DNA of 64,000 nt from VRUE01 sp963704545 (GCA_963704545.1 OY969915.1:1984001-2048000), one strand, 5' to 3'. Counted from the stretch's first letter, positions 14,602 through 23,020 are shown. Notes: a model not told the origin generated them from the sequence alone. A program made the numbers and translations.

Positions 14602-15084
14602 ATGGGTCGTGGGAGCAGATTCGCCGCCGGATGCATACTCGGAGTGCTGGCCCTTGCCACGGCCGGGTGCGGAGCCCAGGAGAACGCGAACGAACCGCGG
14701 CCGCAGCCGCCGACCCGCGTCAGCGTCACGATCACGCCGAGGGGGATCACAGTGCAGCCCCCGCGCATCGCGGTCGGCCCCGAACCGAACCAGCAGATCC
14801 CCCAGAACGTGCACGCGGCCCAGCCCCCGATCGACTCCGACGCCCCCGTTGACGTCGTCTTCGTCACCGCCAACCTGACCGACTTCGACTCGAAGCTGGA
14901 GATCCGCGGCCGCAAGGACGCCGCATCGGGGCTGCTCGTCGCCAACGGCAACGGCACGATGCTGACCTCGTTGCCGACCGGCGCCTACACGATCAGCGCC
15001 GCCGACATCCCGGGCGCCAAGCCTGTCCGCTTCTCTGTTGGTTCGCGCCGCACCTCCTCGCAGAACGACCTGTTGCTGCCGTAA
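14602..15084 (+). CDS. putative lipoprotein of unknown function
   Basis: 160 aa from the ATG at 14602. MGRGSRFAAGCILGVLALAT leads to a lipobox ending TAGC, so it is probably anchored to the outer face of the membrane. A Pro-rich spacer follows (about 30-70), then a ~90-residue beta-rich domain (VDVVFVTANLTDFDSKLEI...TGAYTISAADIPGAK) that resembles a small Ig- or carboxypeptidase-regulatory-like fold. I do not recognise a specific family. It sits between ygfZ and rmuC, with a -10-like box inside the ygfZ stop. Confidence 0.7.
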   Translation: MGRGSRFAAGCILGVLALATAGCGAQENANEPRPQPPTRVSVTITPRGITVQPPRIAVGPEPNQQIPQNVHAAQPPIDSDAPVDVVFVTANLTDFDSKLEIRGRKDAASGLLVANGNGTMLTSLPTGAYTISAADIPGAKPVRFSVGSRRTSSQNDLLLP

Positions 15085-15139
15085 ATAGCGGCATTGCCGC
15101 GGCGCCGGTACGTCTGGGCCGGTCGTCACCATCGTTCGG

Positions 15140-16309
15140 GTGACCATCGTTCTTGCGATAGCCGTGCTCGCGCTCGCCGTGGCGCTCGTCTACGTCGTCG
15201 CCCGGCGCCCCGAGCCGCAGTCCCCGCTCGACCACGGACCGGCGATCCAGGAGGCCACCTCGAAGGCGGTCGCCGACCTGCTCAGGGTCAACGAGGAGTC
15301 GCGCAGGGCCGACACACAGGCGGCGGAGGCAACCCTCGACAAGCGCCAGGCGGAGATCAAGGCCCTGGCGGAGAGGATCGCCAAGGGCCAGGAAAAGATC
15401 GAGGCGGAGGTGCGCAAGCGTGGTGAAGGCGACCTGCAGACGCGCACCCTGCTCGAGCAGATGGGACAGACGGTCGGCAACCTCAACACCGAGACCGCCG
15501 GGCTGAAGAAGGCGCTGCGCCAGCCGCAGACACGCGGCCAGTGGGGCGAGTTGCAGCTGCGCCGCTGCATCGAGATCGCCGGCATGACCGAGCACGTCGA
15601 CTTCGAGATGCAGGAGACACTGCACACCGAAGACGGCCGCCTGCGGCCCGACGCGCGCTTCCTCCTGCCCGAGGGGCGCAGCTTCGTCGCCGACTCGAAG
15701 GTCCCGCTCGACGCCTTCCTCGATGCCCAGGAGGCCGAGGTCGAGAGCGAGCGCCGCACCCACCTCGAGCGGCACGCGCGGCAGGCCCGCGAGCACGTCC
15801 GCGCGCTCAGCTCAAAGGACTACCAAGGGCAGTTCAAGGCCGGCGAGACGCCCGACCTGGTGATCTGCTTCATCCCCAACGAGCCGGCGCTGCACGCCGC
15901 TTTCACCGCCGACCCGGAGCTCTTCGACTACGCGTTGAAGCTCAACGTCCTGCTTGTGAGCCCGACCTCCCTGATCGGCCTGCTGCGGACGATGGAGCTC
16001 GGCTGGCGCCAGGAGCGAATGGTCGCCGAGGCGGCCGAGATCGCCGACGCCGCCGGAACCATGCACGCTCGTTTCGCCAAGTTCCTCAGTGACTTCGACA
16101 AGGTCGGCAGGGGCCTGACCTCGGCAGCCAACGCCTACGACTCCGCGGTCGGCTCGATGGAGCGCCGCCTGCTGCCGCAGCTGCGCAAGGTCGAGTCGCT
16201 CGGCGTCACCCCGAGCAAAGCGATCGAGCCGCCGGAACCGGTCGAGATCACGGTGCGCGAGATCACAGCGCCCGAGCTTCGCGAGGCCGATACCCCCGTG
16301 CTTGACTAG
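15140..16309 (+). CDS. rmuC: RmuC-family DNA recombination protein
   Basis: 389 aa, GTG start. An N-terminal membrane helix (TIVLAIAVLALAVALVYVVA) is followed by a coiled coil (about 35-115, rich in E, K, R and A) and then the RmuC nuclease-like core: RGQWGELQLRRCIEIAGM, RPDARFLLPEGRSFVADSKVPLDAF and VICFIPNEPAL. These match the restriction-endonuclease-fold core with its D and K residues. RmuC limits rearrangement at inverted repeats in E. coli, which is notable because this window is rich in long inverted repeats. It ends 40 bp before ccr. Confidence 0.9.
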   Translation: MTIVLAIAVLALAVALVYVVARRPEPQSPLDHGPAIQEATSKAVADLLRVNEESRRADTQAAEATLDKRQAEIKALAERIAKGQEKIEAEVRKRGEGDLQTRTLLEQMGQTVGNLNTETAGLKKALRQPQTRGQWGELQLRRCIEIAGMTEHVDFEMQETLHTEDGRLRPDARFLLPEGRSFVADSKVPLDAFLDAQEAEVESERRTHLERHARQAREHVRALSSKDYQGQFKAGETPDLVICFIPNEPALHAAFTADPELFDYALKLNVLLVSPTSLIGLLRTMELGWRQERMVAEAAEIADAAGTMHARFAKFLSDFDKVGRGLTSAANAYDSAVGSMERRLLPQLRKVESLGVTPSKAIEPPEPVEITVREITAPELREADTPVLD

Positions 16310-16349
16310 GATTCGCGGCCCGATCCCAAAGACCCGCGGAGGACCCCAG

Positions 16350-17612
16350 TTGGCCGTTGACACGAGCGCAGTCGCGAAGTTGGACGTCGAGCCCGGAACC
16401 CTGCCCGAGACGATGGCGGCCTGGGTGATCCGCGAGGAGCGCCAGGGCGAGCCAAACGACGCCTTCCAGCTGGAGCAGATCGAGGTTCCCGAGCCAGGCG
16501 CCTTCGAGGTGATCGTCCGCGTGATGGCGGCCGGGGTCAACTTCAACAACGTCTGGGCGGCGCTGGGCAAGCCGGTCTCGGTCTTCCCCTACGGCGACCA
16601 CCCCGAGTACGGCCACCACATCGGCGGCTCCGACGCCTCCGGAATCGTCTGGAAGGTCGGCGAGGGCGTCACCCGCTGGAAGCCTGGCGACGAGGTCGTC
16701 GTCCACTGCAACCAGGCCTCCTACGAGGACGTCGAGGTCCACGGGCTCGACCCGCTGGCGGCGCCTAGCCAGAAGATCTGGGGCTACGAGACGACCTGGG
16801 GCTCCTTCGCCCAGTTCACCAAGGTGCAGGCCCAGCAGCTCCTCCCCCGCCCCCAGAACCTCTCCTGGGCCGACTCCTCCGCCTACGGGCTCACCTACTT
16901 CACCGCCTACCGGATGCTGATCGACCAGTGCAAGCTGCAGCCCGGCCACAACGTCCTGATCTGGGGCGCGGCCGGCGGCCTCGGCGTCTTCGCCGTGCAG
17001 CTCTGCAAGGCGGCGGGCGCCAACGCGGTCGGCGTCGTCTCCTCCGAGGAGAAGGGCGAGCTGATCAAGCAGCTCGGCGCCGTCGACTACATCAACCGGG
17101 CCGAGTTCGGCGAGATGATGCGGACGCCGGAGAACCTCACCGACCCCGCCGCCGACAAGGAGCGCTTCAAGGCCTCGCGCGGCTTCGCCAAGCGGGTCAA
17201 GGAGATCCTCGGCGACGCCCCCGACATCGTCTTCGAGCACGTCGGCCAGGCGACCTTCCCGACCTCGGTCTTCGTCGTCAAGCCGTTCGGCAAAGTCGTC
17301 ATCTGCGGCGCCACCTCGGGCTTCCAGCTCGACTTCGACGTTCGTTACCTGTGGATGCGCCAGAAGCAGATCATCGGCTCGCACTTCGCCAACGCCTACG
17401 AGTGCATGAAGGCCAACCAGCTGATGGCCGAGGGCAAGGTCCGCCCGGTGATCTGGCAGACGATGGGCTTCGACGGCGTTGCCGAGGCACACCAGCTGCT
17501 GCACGAAAACAAGCACCTCGGCAAGATCTCGATCCTGGTCGGGGCCGAGTCCGAGGACGAGGGCAAGAACGAGGACGGCCCGGGCGCGATCCGGGCGGAG
17601 GTGGGAGCCTGA
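16350..17612 (+). CDS. ccr: crotonyl-CoA carboxylase/reductase
   Basis: 420 aa. TTG at 16350 is chosen over an in-frame codon at 16302 because GGAGG lies seven bases upstream and the earlier one overlaps rmuC. It is a medium-chain dehydrogenase/reductase with an NADPH-binding WGAAGGLGVFAVQL. Segments characteristic of Ccr are present: GVNFNNVWAALG, WGYETTWGSFAQF and IIGSHFANAYE, whose N, E and H correspond to residues described as the CO2-binding pocket in Ccr enzymes. It makes ethylmalonyl-CoA from crotonyl-CoA, CO2 and NADPH, the committing step of the ethylmalonyl-CoA pathway. Its stop overlaps the next start (TGATG). Confidence 0.93.
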   Translation: MAVDTSAVAKLDVEPGTLPETMAAWVIREERQGEPNDAFQLEQIEVPEPGAFEVIVRVMAAGVNFNNVWAALGKPVSVFPYGDHPEYGHHIGGSDASGIVWKVGEGVTRWKPGDEVVVHCNQASYEDVEVHGLDPLAAPSQKIWGYETTWGSFAQFTKVQAQQLLPRPQNLSWADSSAYGLTYFTAYRMLIDQCKLQPGHNVLIWGAAGGLGVFAVQLCKAAGANAVGVVSSEEKGELIKQLGAVDYINRAEFGEMMRTPENLTDPAADKERFKASRGFAKRVKEILGDAPDIVFEHVGQATFPTSVFVVKPFGKVVICGATSGFQLDFDVRYLWMRQKQIIGSHFANAYECMKANQLMAEGKVRPVIWQTMGFDGVAEAHQLLHENKHLGKISILVGAESEDEGKNEDGPGAIRAEVGA

Positions 17613-17905
17613 TGAGCGAGGTTTGCGTACTGGACTGGCACGTCGCCCCCTTCCGGGCCGACCGCTTTCTCGACCTCTGGGAGCCGGCGGCGGCGAAGAT
17701 GCCGGCCTACGGCGCCAAGAGCTGGTCGCTGACCCGCTCGACCGACGACCCGCTGGCGATCCGCCAGTCCTCGGTCTGGGAGAGCCGCGCCGACTTCGAG
17801 CGCTACTGGTTCTCAGAGGAGATCGAGAAGGCTCGCGCCGCCGCCATCGACCTCTACGACCTGCCGCTGCTGCCCACCTGGCACGAACTGCTCGTCGCCG
17901 AGTAG
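17612..17905 (+). CDS. small dimeric alpha-beta barrel (ABM-like) protein
   Basis: 97 aa, ATG overlapping the ccr stop as TGATG, so it is translationally coupled to ccr. The layout VCVLDWHVAPFRADRFLDLW ... GAKSWSLTRSTDDPLAIRQSSVWESRADFERYW is typical of antibiotic-biosynthesis-monooxygenase/EthD-type ferredoxin-like folds, which usually dimerise. No function is known for such a protein next to Ccr. It could bind a small acyl or aromatic ligand, or be a minor stress enzyme. No signal peptide. Confidence 0.65.
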   Translation: MSEVCVLDWHVAPFRADRFLDLWEPAAAKMPAYGAKSWSLTRSTDDPLAIRQSSVWESRADFERYWFSEEIEKARAAAIDLYDLPLLPTWHELLVAE

Positions 17906-17918
17906 AGGTGGCCGACGC

Positions 17919-18218
17919 TCAAGCTCGCTCCAGGGGCGCCATCGTCAAGCCGGCGGACTTGAGCTGCTGCCAGTAGTGCTCGGCCGGCTCACGCGGCCCC
18001 GACCAGACGATCGCCATGCCGTTGTTGTGGATGCTCTCGGCCAGCTGGTGGCCCTTCTCCAGCGACACCCCCGGCAGCACGCGCGCCAGGGACTGGGCCA
18101 CGTGGTCGAAGGTGTTGTGGCTGTCGTTGCGGACGATCACACGCCAGTCGCCGCCCAGGTCCGAGCCCGGCCCGTCGGTGCGGGGCCTCTCCACCGTCGA
18201 AGTCGACACGCTCGCCAT
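17919..18218 (-). CDS. clpS: ClpS-like protease adaptor
   Basis: 99 aa. After a disordered N-terminus the protein shows the ClpS fold pattern: WRVIVRNDSHNTFDHVAQSL with the conserved N-D at the end of the first strand, KGHQLAESIHNNGMAIVWSG, and the C-terminal AEHYWQQLKSAGLTMAPLE. ClpS hands N-degron substrates to a ClpA/ClpC unfoldase. No clp gene is adjacent. The gene is convergent with the ccr operon, ending 14 bp after it, and divergent from the winged-helix gene at 18358. Confidence 0.85.
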   Translation of the reverse strand: MASVSTSTVERPRTDGPGSDLGGDWRVIVRNDSHNTFDHVAQSLARVLPGVSLEKGHQLAESIHNNGMAIVWSGPREPAEHYWQQLKSAGLTMAPLERA

Positions 18219-18288
18219 TATGCGGAAAGTTGCTGCACCGGGGAAGGCACGACCGCTGGGGACTCCATCATTCGTCTTAAAGTGTACT

Positions 18289-18307
18289 TAACTACTCAAG
18301 TTAGTTA
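18289..18307. promoter_or_regulatory. AT-rich dyad upstream of regulator gene
   Basis: TAACTA and TAGTTA face each other across seven bases within the only AT-rich stretch (18275-18345) between clpS and the winged-helix gene. A promoter/operator is likely; no protein can be assigned, though autoregulation by the 18358 product is plausible. Confidence 0.4.
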
Positions 18308-18357
18308 TGGCTTAGACTCCTTATGACCAATGCAAACTATTCTGGAGGCCTGGACCC

Positions 18358-18627
18358 GTGCGACCGCGTCCCGTCTCGATTGACCAGCGCCTGGCCAAGG
18401 CCCTCTCCAGCTCGCTGCGAGCGGAAGCCCTGGCCCTCATAGCCGAAGGGGTCGACAGCCCGAAACTTATCGCCGAGAGGCTCGACCTCGACGTTCGCAC
18501 CGTCGCCTACCACATCCGGGTGCTGAGGAACCTGGGCTGTATCGAGCTGGCGGAAACGCAACCGCGACGGGGAGCAGTGGAACACATCTACCGCTTGGCA
18601 GACCAGGCGCTGGAGAAGGACGAGTAG
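18358..18627 (+). CDS. small winged-helix (ArsR-like) regulator
   Basis: 89 aa, GTG start with GGAGG nine bases upstream. It is almost only a winged helix: RLAKALSSSLRAEALALIAEG, then PKLIAERLDLDVRTVAYHIRVLRNLGCIEL and the wing ETQPRRGAVEHIYRL. The PRRGAVEH motif is shared with the regulator at 9634, so both belong to one paralogous family; this copy lacks the C-terminal domain. Target genes are unknown. Three long palindromes follow it before the next, convergent gene. Confidence 0.8.
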   Translation: MRPRPVSIDQRLAKALSSSLRAEALALIAEGVDSPKLIAERLDLDVRTVAYHIRVLRNLGCIELAETQPRRGAVEHIYRLADQALEKDE

Positions 18628-18641
18628 CGGGCCGGACGGGA

Positions 18642-18711
18642 GGGGCCATCGGGGGGTCCCTCCCCAGGCCGCTTCGCGGGAGTTCCTGGGGAGGGACCCC
18701 CCGATGGCCCC
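18642..18711. repeat. 27-bp perfect hairpin downstream of regulator
   Basis: Arms 18642-18668 and 18685-18711 are exact reverse complements (core CCATCGGGGGGTCCCTCCCC). The 16-nt loop carries a small CCGC-TTC-GCGG hairpin. It lies 15 bp after the winged-helix stop and has no T-run. It may terminate transcription from both sides. Confidence 0.8.
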
Positions 18712-18782
18712 GCACGCCAAGCCGACCCCACGCCCGAAACGTCCCCGATAACGCCCCAGGCTGGCGAAACCGGCCCCAGGGT

Positions 18783-18808
18783 CCCCAAGCTTTTTAAAAA
18801 GCTTGGGG
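18783..18808. repeat. 26-bp perfect palindrome with A/T core
   Basis: CCCCAAGCTTTTT followed directly by its reverse complement, with no loop. Direct/inverted copies of GCCCCAGG (18753-18760, 18773-18780; reverse at 18823-18830) surround it. It could act as a bidirectional terminator, since a T-run is present in either direction. Confidence 0.7.
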
Positions 18809-18896
18809 CGCCCGTAACGGCACCTGGGGCATCTGAAGCTTTTCGGGGAGCCGGGATGACGCTTCGGGGAGAAGCTTCCGAAGCTAGTGCGCTGTT

Positions 18897-18978
18897 GAGG
18901 GGATGGCGGTGCCTCTACCCAAAACGCTCGGCAGGAGCCTCGCTTGAGTGTTTTGGGTAGAGGCACCGCCATCCCCTC
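18897..18978. repeat. 29-bp perfect hairpin, extended to about 33 bp
   Basis: Arms 18897-18925 and 18950-18978 are exact reverse complements (core GGATGGCGGTGCCTCTACCC). Four further pairs, one of them G-T, shorten the loop to 16 nt. It ends 14 bp before the stop of the convergent secreted-protein gene. Together with the two preceding palindromes it fills the 365-bp gap 18628-18992, in which I see no gene. Confidence 0.8.
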
Positions 18979-18992
18979 CCAACACTGGGCCG

Positions 18993-19688
18993 CTAAAACG
19001 GGCTAGGAACTCGAACTACGACGTTGTCTACCGTCGCCTGCGCACCCTTGGCCACCTTGGCGGAGCCGACCGAGAACCCCGACGCACGGCCGGTCAGTTC
19101 TCCTGCCCCTTCGTCCGTCACGTCGGCCACCAGTTCGCCGCCGACGTAGGCGAGGATGTGGCAGCTCCCCTTTTCTTCGCCCTCTGTGACGTTGAAGGCG
19201 CGGAGCCGCAGGTCGTTCTCGCGATCGACCCCTTCGATTCCGGGCACATCCTTGGCGATCTGCAGGTACTCGATGCTGCCGTCGGGGAGGATCTTGCGCA
19301 GCTGGGCCTTGCGCTGGAACGGGTAGGCGGCCAGCTGGTAGCGGGCACCGCCGCCCGCCCGCAGGTCGAGGCCGAGGTAGGCGGCCTTCTGTACGGACTT
19401 CGGAGTCTTGCCGAGCAGCCGCTCGGTTGCGGCGATCTCCAGGTCGCGCCCGACCACCGGCGTGCGGTAGGAGCACTCCCTGGTCTGCTTGCCGATGACG
19501 ATGCCGAAAGCGCGGTCGGAGGCACCGCGGCCACAGCGGTCCCCGGAGAGCTTGGCGATCTGCGAGAGCTGCCCCTCGCCCTCCATGCCGTTGCGGTAGA
19601 CGCCGACCAGAGCCGCCCCGGCCGTCGGGACGAGGGCCAGCAACGCGGCCAGCAGAGCGACGAGCGCGCCTGTGCGTAGTGCCTTCAC
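18993..19688 (-). CDS. secreted protein of unknown function
   Basis: 231 aa, GTG start. ALVALLAALLALVPTAGA is a clear signal peptide, cleaved near residue 25. The mature part opens LVGVYRNGMEGEGQLSQI and is beta-rich, with alternating strands such as RYQLAAYPFQRKAQLRKIL, YLQIAKDV and RLRAFNVTEGEEKGSCHILAYVGGELVADV. This is compatible with a concanavalin/jelly-roll fold. Four Cys may form two disulfides. I cannot name the family. It is convergent with the winged-helix gene across the hairpin cluster and divergent from ecm. Confidence 0.7.
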   Translation of the reverse strand: MKALRTGALVALLAALLALVPTAGAALVGVYRNGMEGEGQLSQIAKLSGDRCGRGASDRAFGIVIGKQTRECSYRTPVVGRDLEIAATERLLGKTPKSVQKAAYLGLDLRAGGGARYQLAAYPFQRKAQLRKILPDGSIEYLQIAKDVPGIEGVDRENDLRLRAFNVTEGEEKGSCHILAYVGGELVADVTDEGAGELTGRASGFSVGSAKVAKGAQATVDNVVVRVPSPF

Positions 19689-19768
19689 GATCTCGCAGCC
19701 TAAACACAGGTGAGGGGGAAAGATGCGGCCCGGGGGCCGGTGAACGGCGTATTTCGAGGCGACCCAAA

Positions 19769-19774
19769 TAAGAT
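19769..19774 (+). promoter_or_regulatory. -10 box of leaderless ecm promoter (TAAGAT)
   Basis: TAAGAT lies 6 nt before the GTG at 19781, in an AT-richer patch. There is no ribosome site, so a leaderless mRNA is likely. Confidence 0.55.
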
Positions 19775-19780
19775 TGGGGT

Positions 19781-21775
19781 GTGAGCGAGCACCGCCTCCC
19801 CGAGCGCGACCGCCCCTGGGTGATGCGCACCTACGCCGGTCACTCCGACGCCCGGCGCTCCAACGAGCTCTACCGAGGCAACCTGGCCAAGGGTCAGACC
19901 GGCCTCTCGGTGGCCTTCGACCTGCCCACCCAGACCGGCTACGACCCCGACCACGTCCTCGCCCGCGGCGAGGTCGGCAAGGTCGGCGTCTCGGTCGCCC
20001 ACAAGGGCGACATGCACCAGCTCTTCGACGGCATCCCGCTCGACGAGATGAACACGTCGATGACGATCAACGCGACCGCCGCCTGGCTGCTGGGCCTCTA
20101 CGTGACGGTCGCCGAGGAGAACGGCGTCGATCGCTCCAAGCTGAAGGGGACGACCCAGAACGACATCATCAAGGAGTACCTCTCGCGCGGGACCTACGCG
20201 TTCCCGCCCGAGCCCTCGATGCGGCTGATCGCCGACATGGTCGCCTTCTCGGTCAACGAGGTGCCGAGCTGGAACCCGACCAACATCTGCAGCTACCACC
20301 TGCAGGAGGCGGGGGCGACGCCGGTTCAGGAGATCGCCTACGCCCTCTCCACCGGGATCGCCGTGCTCGACGAGGTGAAGGCGCGCGGCCAGGTCGCCGA
20401 GGCCGACTTCCCCAAGGTCTTCGGGCGCATCTCCTTCTTCGTCAACGCGGGCATCAGGCTGATCGAGGAGATCGCCAAGCTGCGCGCGATGGGTCGGCTC
20501 TGGAACGAGATCGGCCGCGAGCGCTACGGGGTCACCGACGAGAAGATGCTGCGCTTCCGCTACGGCGTCCAGGTCAACAGCCTCGGCCTTACCGAGGCGC
20601 AGCCGGAGAACAACATCCAGCGGATCGTGCTGGAGGCGCTTGCGGTGACGCTGAGCCGCGACGCCCGCGCGCGAGCGCTCCAGCTGCCCGCCTGGAACGA
20701 GGCGATGGGCCTCCCCCGCCCCTGGGACCAGCAGTGGAGCCTGCGCATCCAGCAGGTGCTGGCCAACGAGACCGACCTGCTCGAGTACCCCGACGTCTTC
20801 GAGGGCTCGGTGGTGATGGACGGCCTGGTCGAGGAGCTGGCCGAGGGTGCTCGCGCGGAGATGACCGTCGTGGAGGAGCACGGTGGGGCGGTCGCCGCGG
20901 TCCCCTACATGAAGGCCCGCCTCGTCGAGTCCCACCGCGAGCGCGTCGCCCGGATCGAGGCCGGCGAGCAGAAGGTCGTCGGCCAGAACAGCTTCACCGA
21001 GAGCGAGGACTCGCCGCTGACGGCGGGGGCCGACGGCGGCATCCTGACGCCGGACCCCGAGGTCGAGCGCGAGCGGGTCGAGGCACTGGAGGCATGGAAG
21101 GGCGAGCGCGACGAGGGGACCGTGCAGGCCGCACTGGCAGAGCTCGGCCGGGTCGCCACCGACGACGGCCAGAACATCATGCCGGCGACGATCGCCGCCG
21201 CCAAGGCGGGTGCGACCACCGGCGAGTGGGCCGGGGTGCTGCGCGAGGCGTTCGGCGCCTACCGGGGCCCGACCGGCGTCAGCGGAGCGTCGCCGGCCGC
21301 CGATCGCGAGCAGCTGGAGCAGGTCCGCCGCCGCGTCGACGAGGTCTCCGAGCAGATCGGGCACCGGATCAAGATCCTGGTCGGCAAGCCCGGCCTCGAC
21401 GGGCACTCCAACGGCTCCGAGCAGATAGCCCTGCGCGCCCGCGACGCCGGCATGGAGGTGATCTACCAGGGAATCAGGCTGACCCCGGAGGAGATCGCCG
21501 AGTCCGCCCTGCAGGAGGACGTCGACGTCGTCGGCCTCTCGATCCTCTCGGGCTCCCACCTCGAGCTGATCCCGGAGGTGGTGCGGTTGCTGCGTGAGGA
21601 GGACGTCGGCGTGCCCGTGGTCGTGGGCGGGATCATCCCGGTGGCGGACGCCAAGCGCCTGCGCGAGGCCGGGGTCGACGGGGTCTACACGCCGAAGGAC
21701 TTCGACATCAACAAGATCATGGGCGAGATCGTCGACCTGGTCGCCCGTCGCGCCGGCGCTCGCGCCGCTGCTTGA
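19781..21775 (+). CDS. ecm: ethylmalonyl-CoA mutase (methylmalonyl-CoA mutase family)
   Basis: 664 aa, GTG start. The substrate barrel shows RTYAGHSDARRSNELYRGNLAKG, SVAFDLPTQTGYDPDH and NTSMTINATAAWLL. The C-terminal B12 domain carries GLDGHSNG, the DxHxxG cobalt-ligand motif (D540, H542, G545). Barrel and B12 domain are fused in one chain of the length known for Ecm (MeaA type), shorter than methylmalonyl-CoA mutase large subunits. With ccr 2.2 kb away, conversion of ethylmalonyl-CoA to methylsuccinyl-CoA is the likeliest reaction. A stand-alone methylmalonyl- or isobutyryl-CoA mutase role is the alternative. Overlaps the next gene by 4 nt (TTGA). Confidence 0.88.
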   Translation: MSEHRLPERDRPWVMRTYAGHSDARRSNELYRGNLAKGQTGLSVAFDLPTQTGYDPDHVLARGEVGKVGVSVAHKGDMHQLFDGIPLDEMNTSMTINATAAWLLGLYVTVAEENGVDRSKLKGTTQNDIIKEYLSRGTYAFPPEPSMRLIADMVAFSVNEVPSWNPTNICSYHLQEAGATPVQEIAYALSTGIAVLDEVKARGQVAEADFPKVFGRISFFVNAGIRLIEEIAKLRAMGRLWNEIGRERYGVTDEKMLRFRYGVQVNSLGLTEAQPENNIQRIVLEALAVTLSRDARARALQLPAWNEAMGLPRPWDQQWSLRIQQVLANETDLLEYPDVFEGSVVMDGLVEELAEGARAEMTVVEEHGGAVAAVPYMKARLVESHRERVARIEAGEQKVVGQNSFTESEDSPLTAGADGGILTPDPEVERERVEALEAWKGERDEGTVQAALAELGRVATDDGQNIMPATIAAAKAGATTGEWAGVLREAFGAYRGPTGVSGASPAADREQLEQVRRRVDEVSEQIGHRIKILVGKPGLDGHSNGSEQIALRARDAGMEVIYQGIRLTPEEIAESALQEDVDVVGLSILSGSHLELIPEVVRLLREEDVGVPVVVGGIIPVADAKRLREAGVDGVYTPKDFDINKIMGEIVDLVARRAGARAAA

Positions 21776-23016
21776 GCCGCGACCGCACCGGCGTGGGGAC
21801 CGCCGACCTACAGCCTCCGCAGGAGTGTGACCTCGTCGTCGTCGGCGGCGGCATCCTCGGCCTGGCGGTGGCACGGGAGCTGCTCGCCAGGCGGCCCGGG
21901 GCACGGCTCTGCCTGCTCGAGGGCGAGGATCGGATCGGCCGCCACCAGACCGGGCGCTCGAGCGGCGTCGTGCACGCCGGGATCTACTACGAGCCCGGCT
22001 CGCTGAAGGCGCGGCTCTGCGTCGAGGGGGCCCGGGAGCTCTACGCGTACTGCGAGGAGCGCGGGGTCCCGTTCGAGCGCTCGGGCAAGCTCGTCGTCGC
22101 CGTCGACGAGAGCGAGCTCGAGCGCCTCGACGAGCTGGAGCGACGCGGGCGGGCAAACGGCGTTCCCGGCCTGCGCCGGCTCGCCGGAGAGGAGATCGCC
22201 GCGGTCGAGCCGGCCGCACGCGGCGTCGCCGCGCTGCACTCCCCGCAAACCGGCGTGGTCGACTTCGTCGCCGTGGCCGAGTCCTACGCCGCCGACGTTC
22301 GCGCCGACGGAGGCACGACCCACTTCGGCACGCGGGTGATCGGCGTCGCGCAACGGCCGGGGGGGATCGCGATCCGGCACACACACGGCACCACGGCGAC
22401 CTCGGCCGCGGTCTTCTGCGCCGGGCTCTGGTCGGACCGCCTCGCGGTCGCCTGCGGGGCCCCGCGTGACCCACGCATCGTCCCCTTCCGCGGCGCCTAC
22501 CTGCGGCTGCCCCCTGCCGAGGCGGAGCTGATCCGCGCCAACGTCTACCCGGTCCCCGACCCGGAGCTGCCCTTCCTCGGCGCTCACCTGACGCGCAACC
22601 TCGACGGCAGCGTGCTGATCGGCCCAAGCGCGCTGCTTGCCCCCGCCCGCGACGCCTACCGGCTGACCACCCTGCGGCCGCGCGACCTCGGTCAGACCCT
22701 CGCCTGGCCCGGCACCTGGCGCATGGCCGCCCGCCACCGCCGCGCCGCTCTGCGCGAGCTGCGTCACGCGACCAGCCGGCGGGCCTTCGTCGCCGAGGCC
22801 GCACGCCTGGTGCCGGCGCTGCGCGGTGTCCGTGCGGACGCCGGTCCGGCCGGCATCCGCGCCCAGGCTCTCGGCCGCGATGGCGCCCTCGTCGACGACT
22901 TCGTCGTGCATCGCACAGCGCACGCAATCCACGTGCGCAACGCGCCCTCGCCCGCGGCGACCTCCTCGCTGGCGCTGGCACGGCTGATCGTCGATCGGCT
23001 CGACGCGCGACAATAG
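21772..23016 (+). CDS. lhgO: L-2-hydroxyglutarate oxidase-like FAD enzyme
   Basis: 414 aa, TTG start overlapping the ecm stop. The DAO-family FAD fold is visible: CDLVVVGGGILGLAVARELL near the N-terminus, then RHQTGRSSGVVHAGIYYEPG and GSLKARLCVEGARELYAYC. These are strongly characteristic of LhgO/L2HGDH proteins. It would oxidise L-2-hydroxyglutarate, a by-product of promiscuous malate dehydrogenase action, to 2-oxoglutarate, feeding electrons to quinone or oxygen. Coupling to ecm may reflect repair of side products in a dicarboxylic-acid pathway; that is inference. Confidence 0.85.
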   Translation: MSRDRTGVGTADLQPPQECDLVVVGGGILGLAVARELLARRPGARLCLLEGEDRIGRHQTGRSSGVVHAGIYYEPGSLKARLCVEGARELYAYCEERGVPFERSGKLVVAVDESELERLDELERRGRANGVPGLRRLAGEEIAAVEPAARGVAALHSPQTGVVDFVAVAESYAADVRADGGTTHFGTRVIGVAQRPGGIAIRHTHGTTATSAAVFCAGLWSDRLAVACGAPRDPRIVPFRGAYLRLPPAEAELIRANVYPVPDPELPFLGAHLTRNLDGSVLIGPSALLAPARDAYRLTTLRPRDLGQTLAWPGTWRMAARHRRAALRELRHATSRRAFVAEAARLVPALRGVRADAGPAGIRAQALGRDGALVDDFVVHRTAHAIHVRNAPSPAATSSLALARLIVDRLDARQ

Positions 23017-23020
23017 GGGC

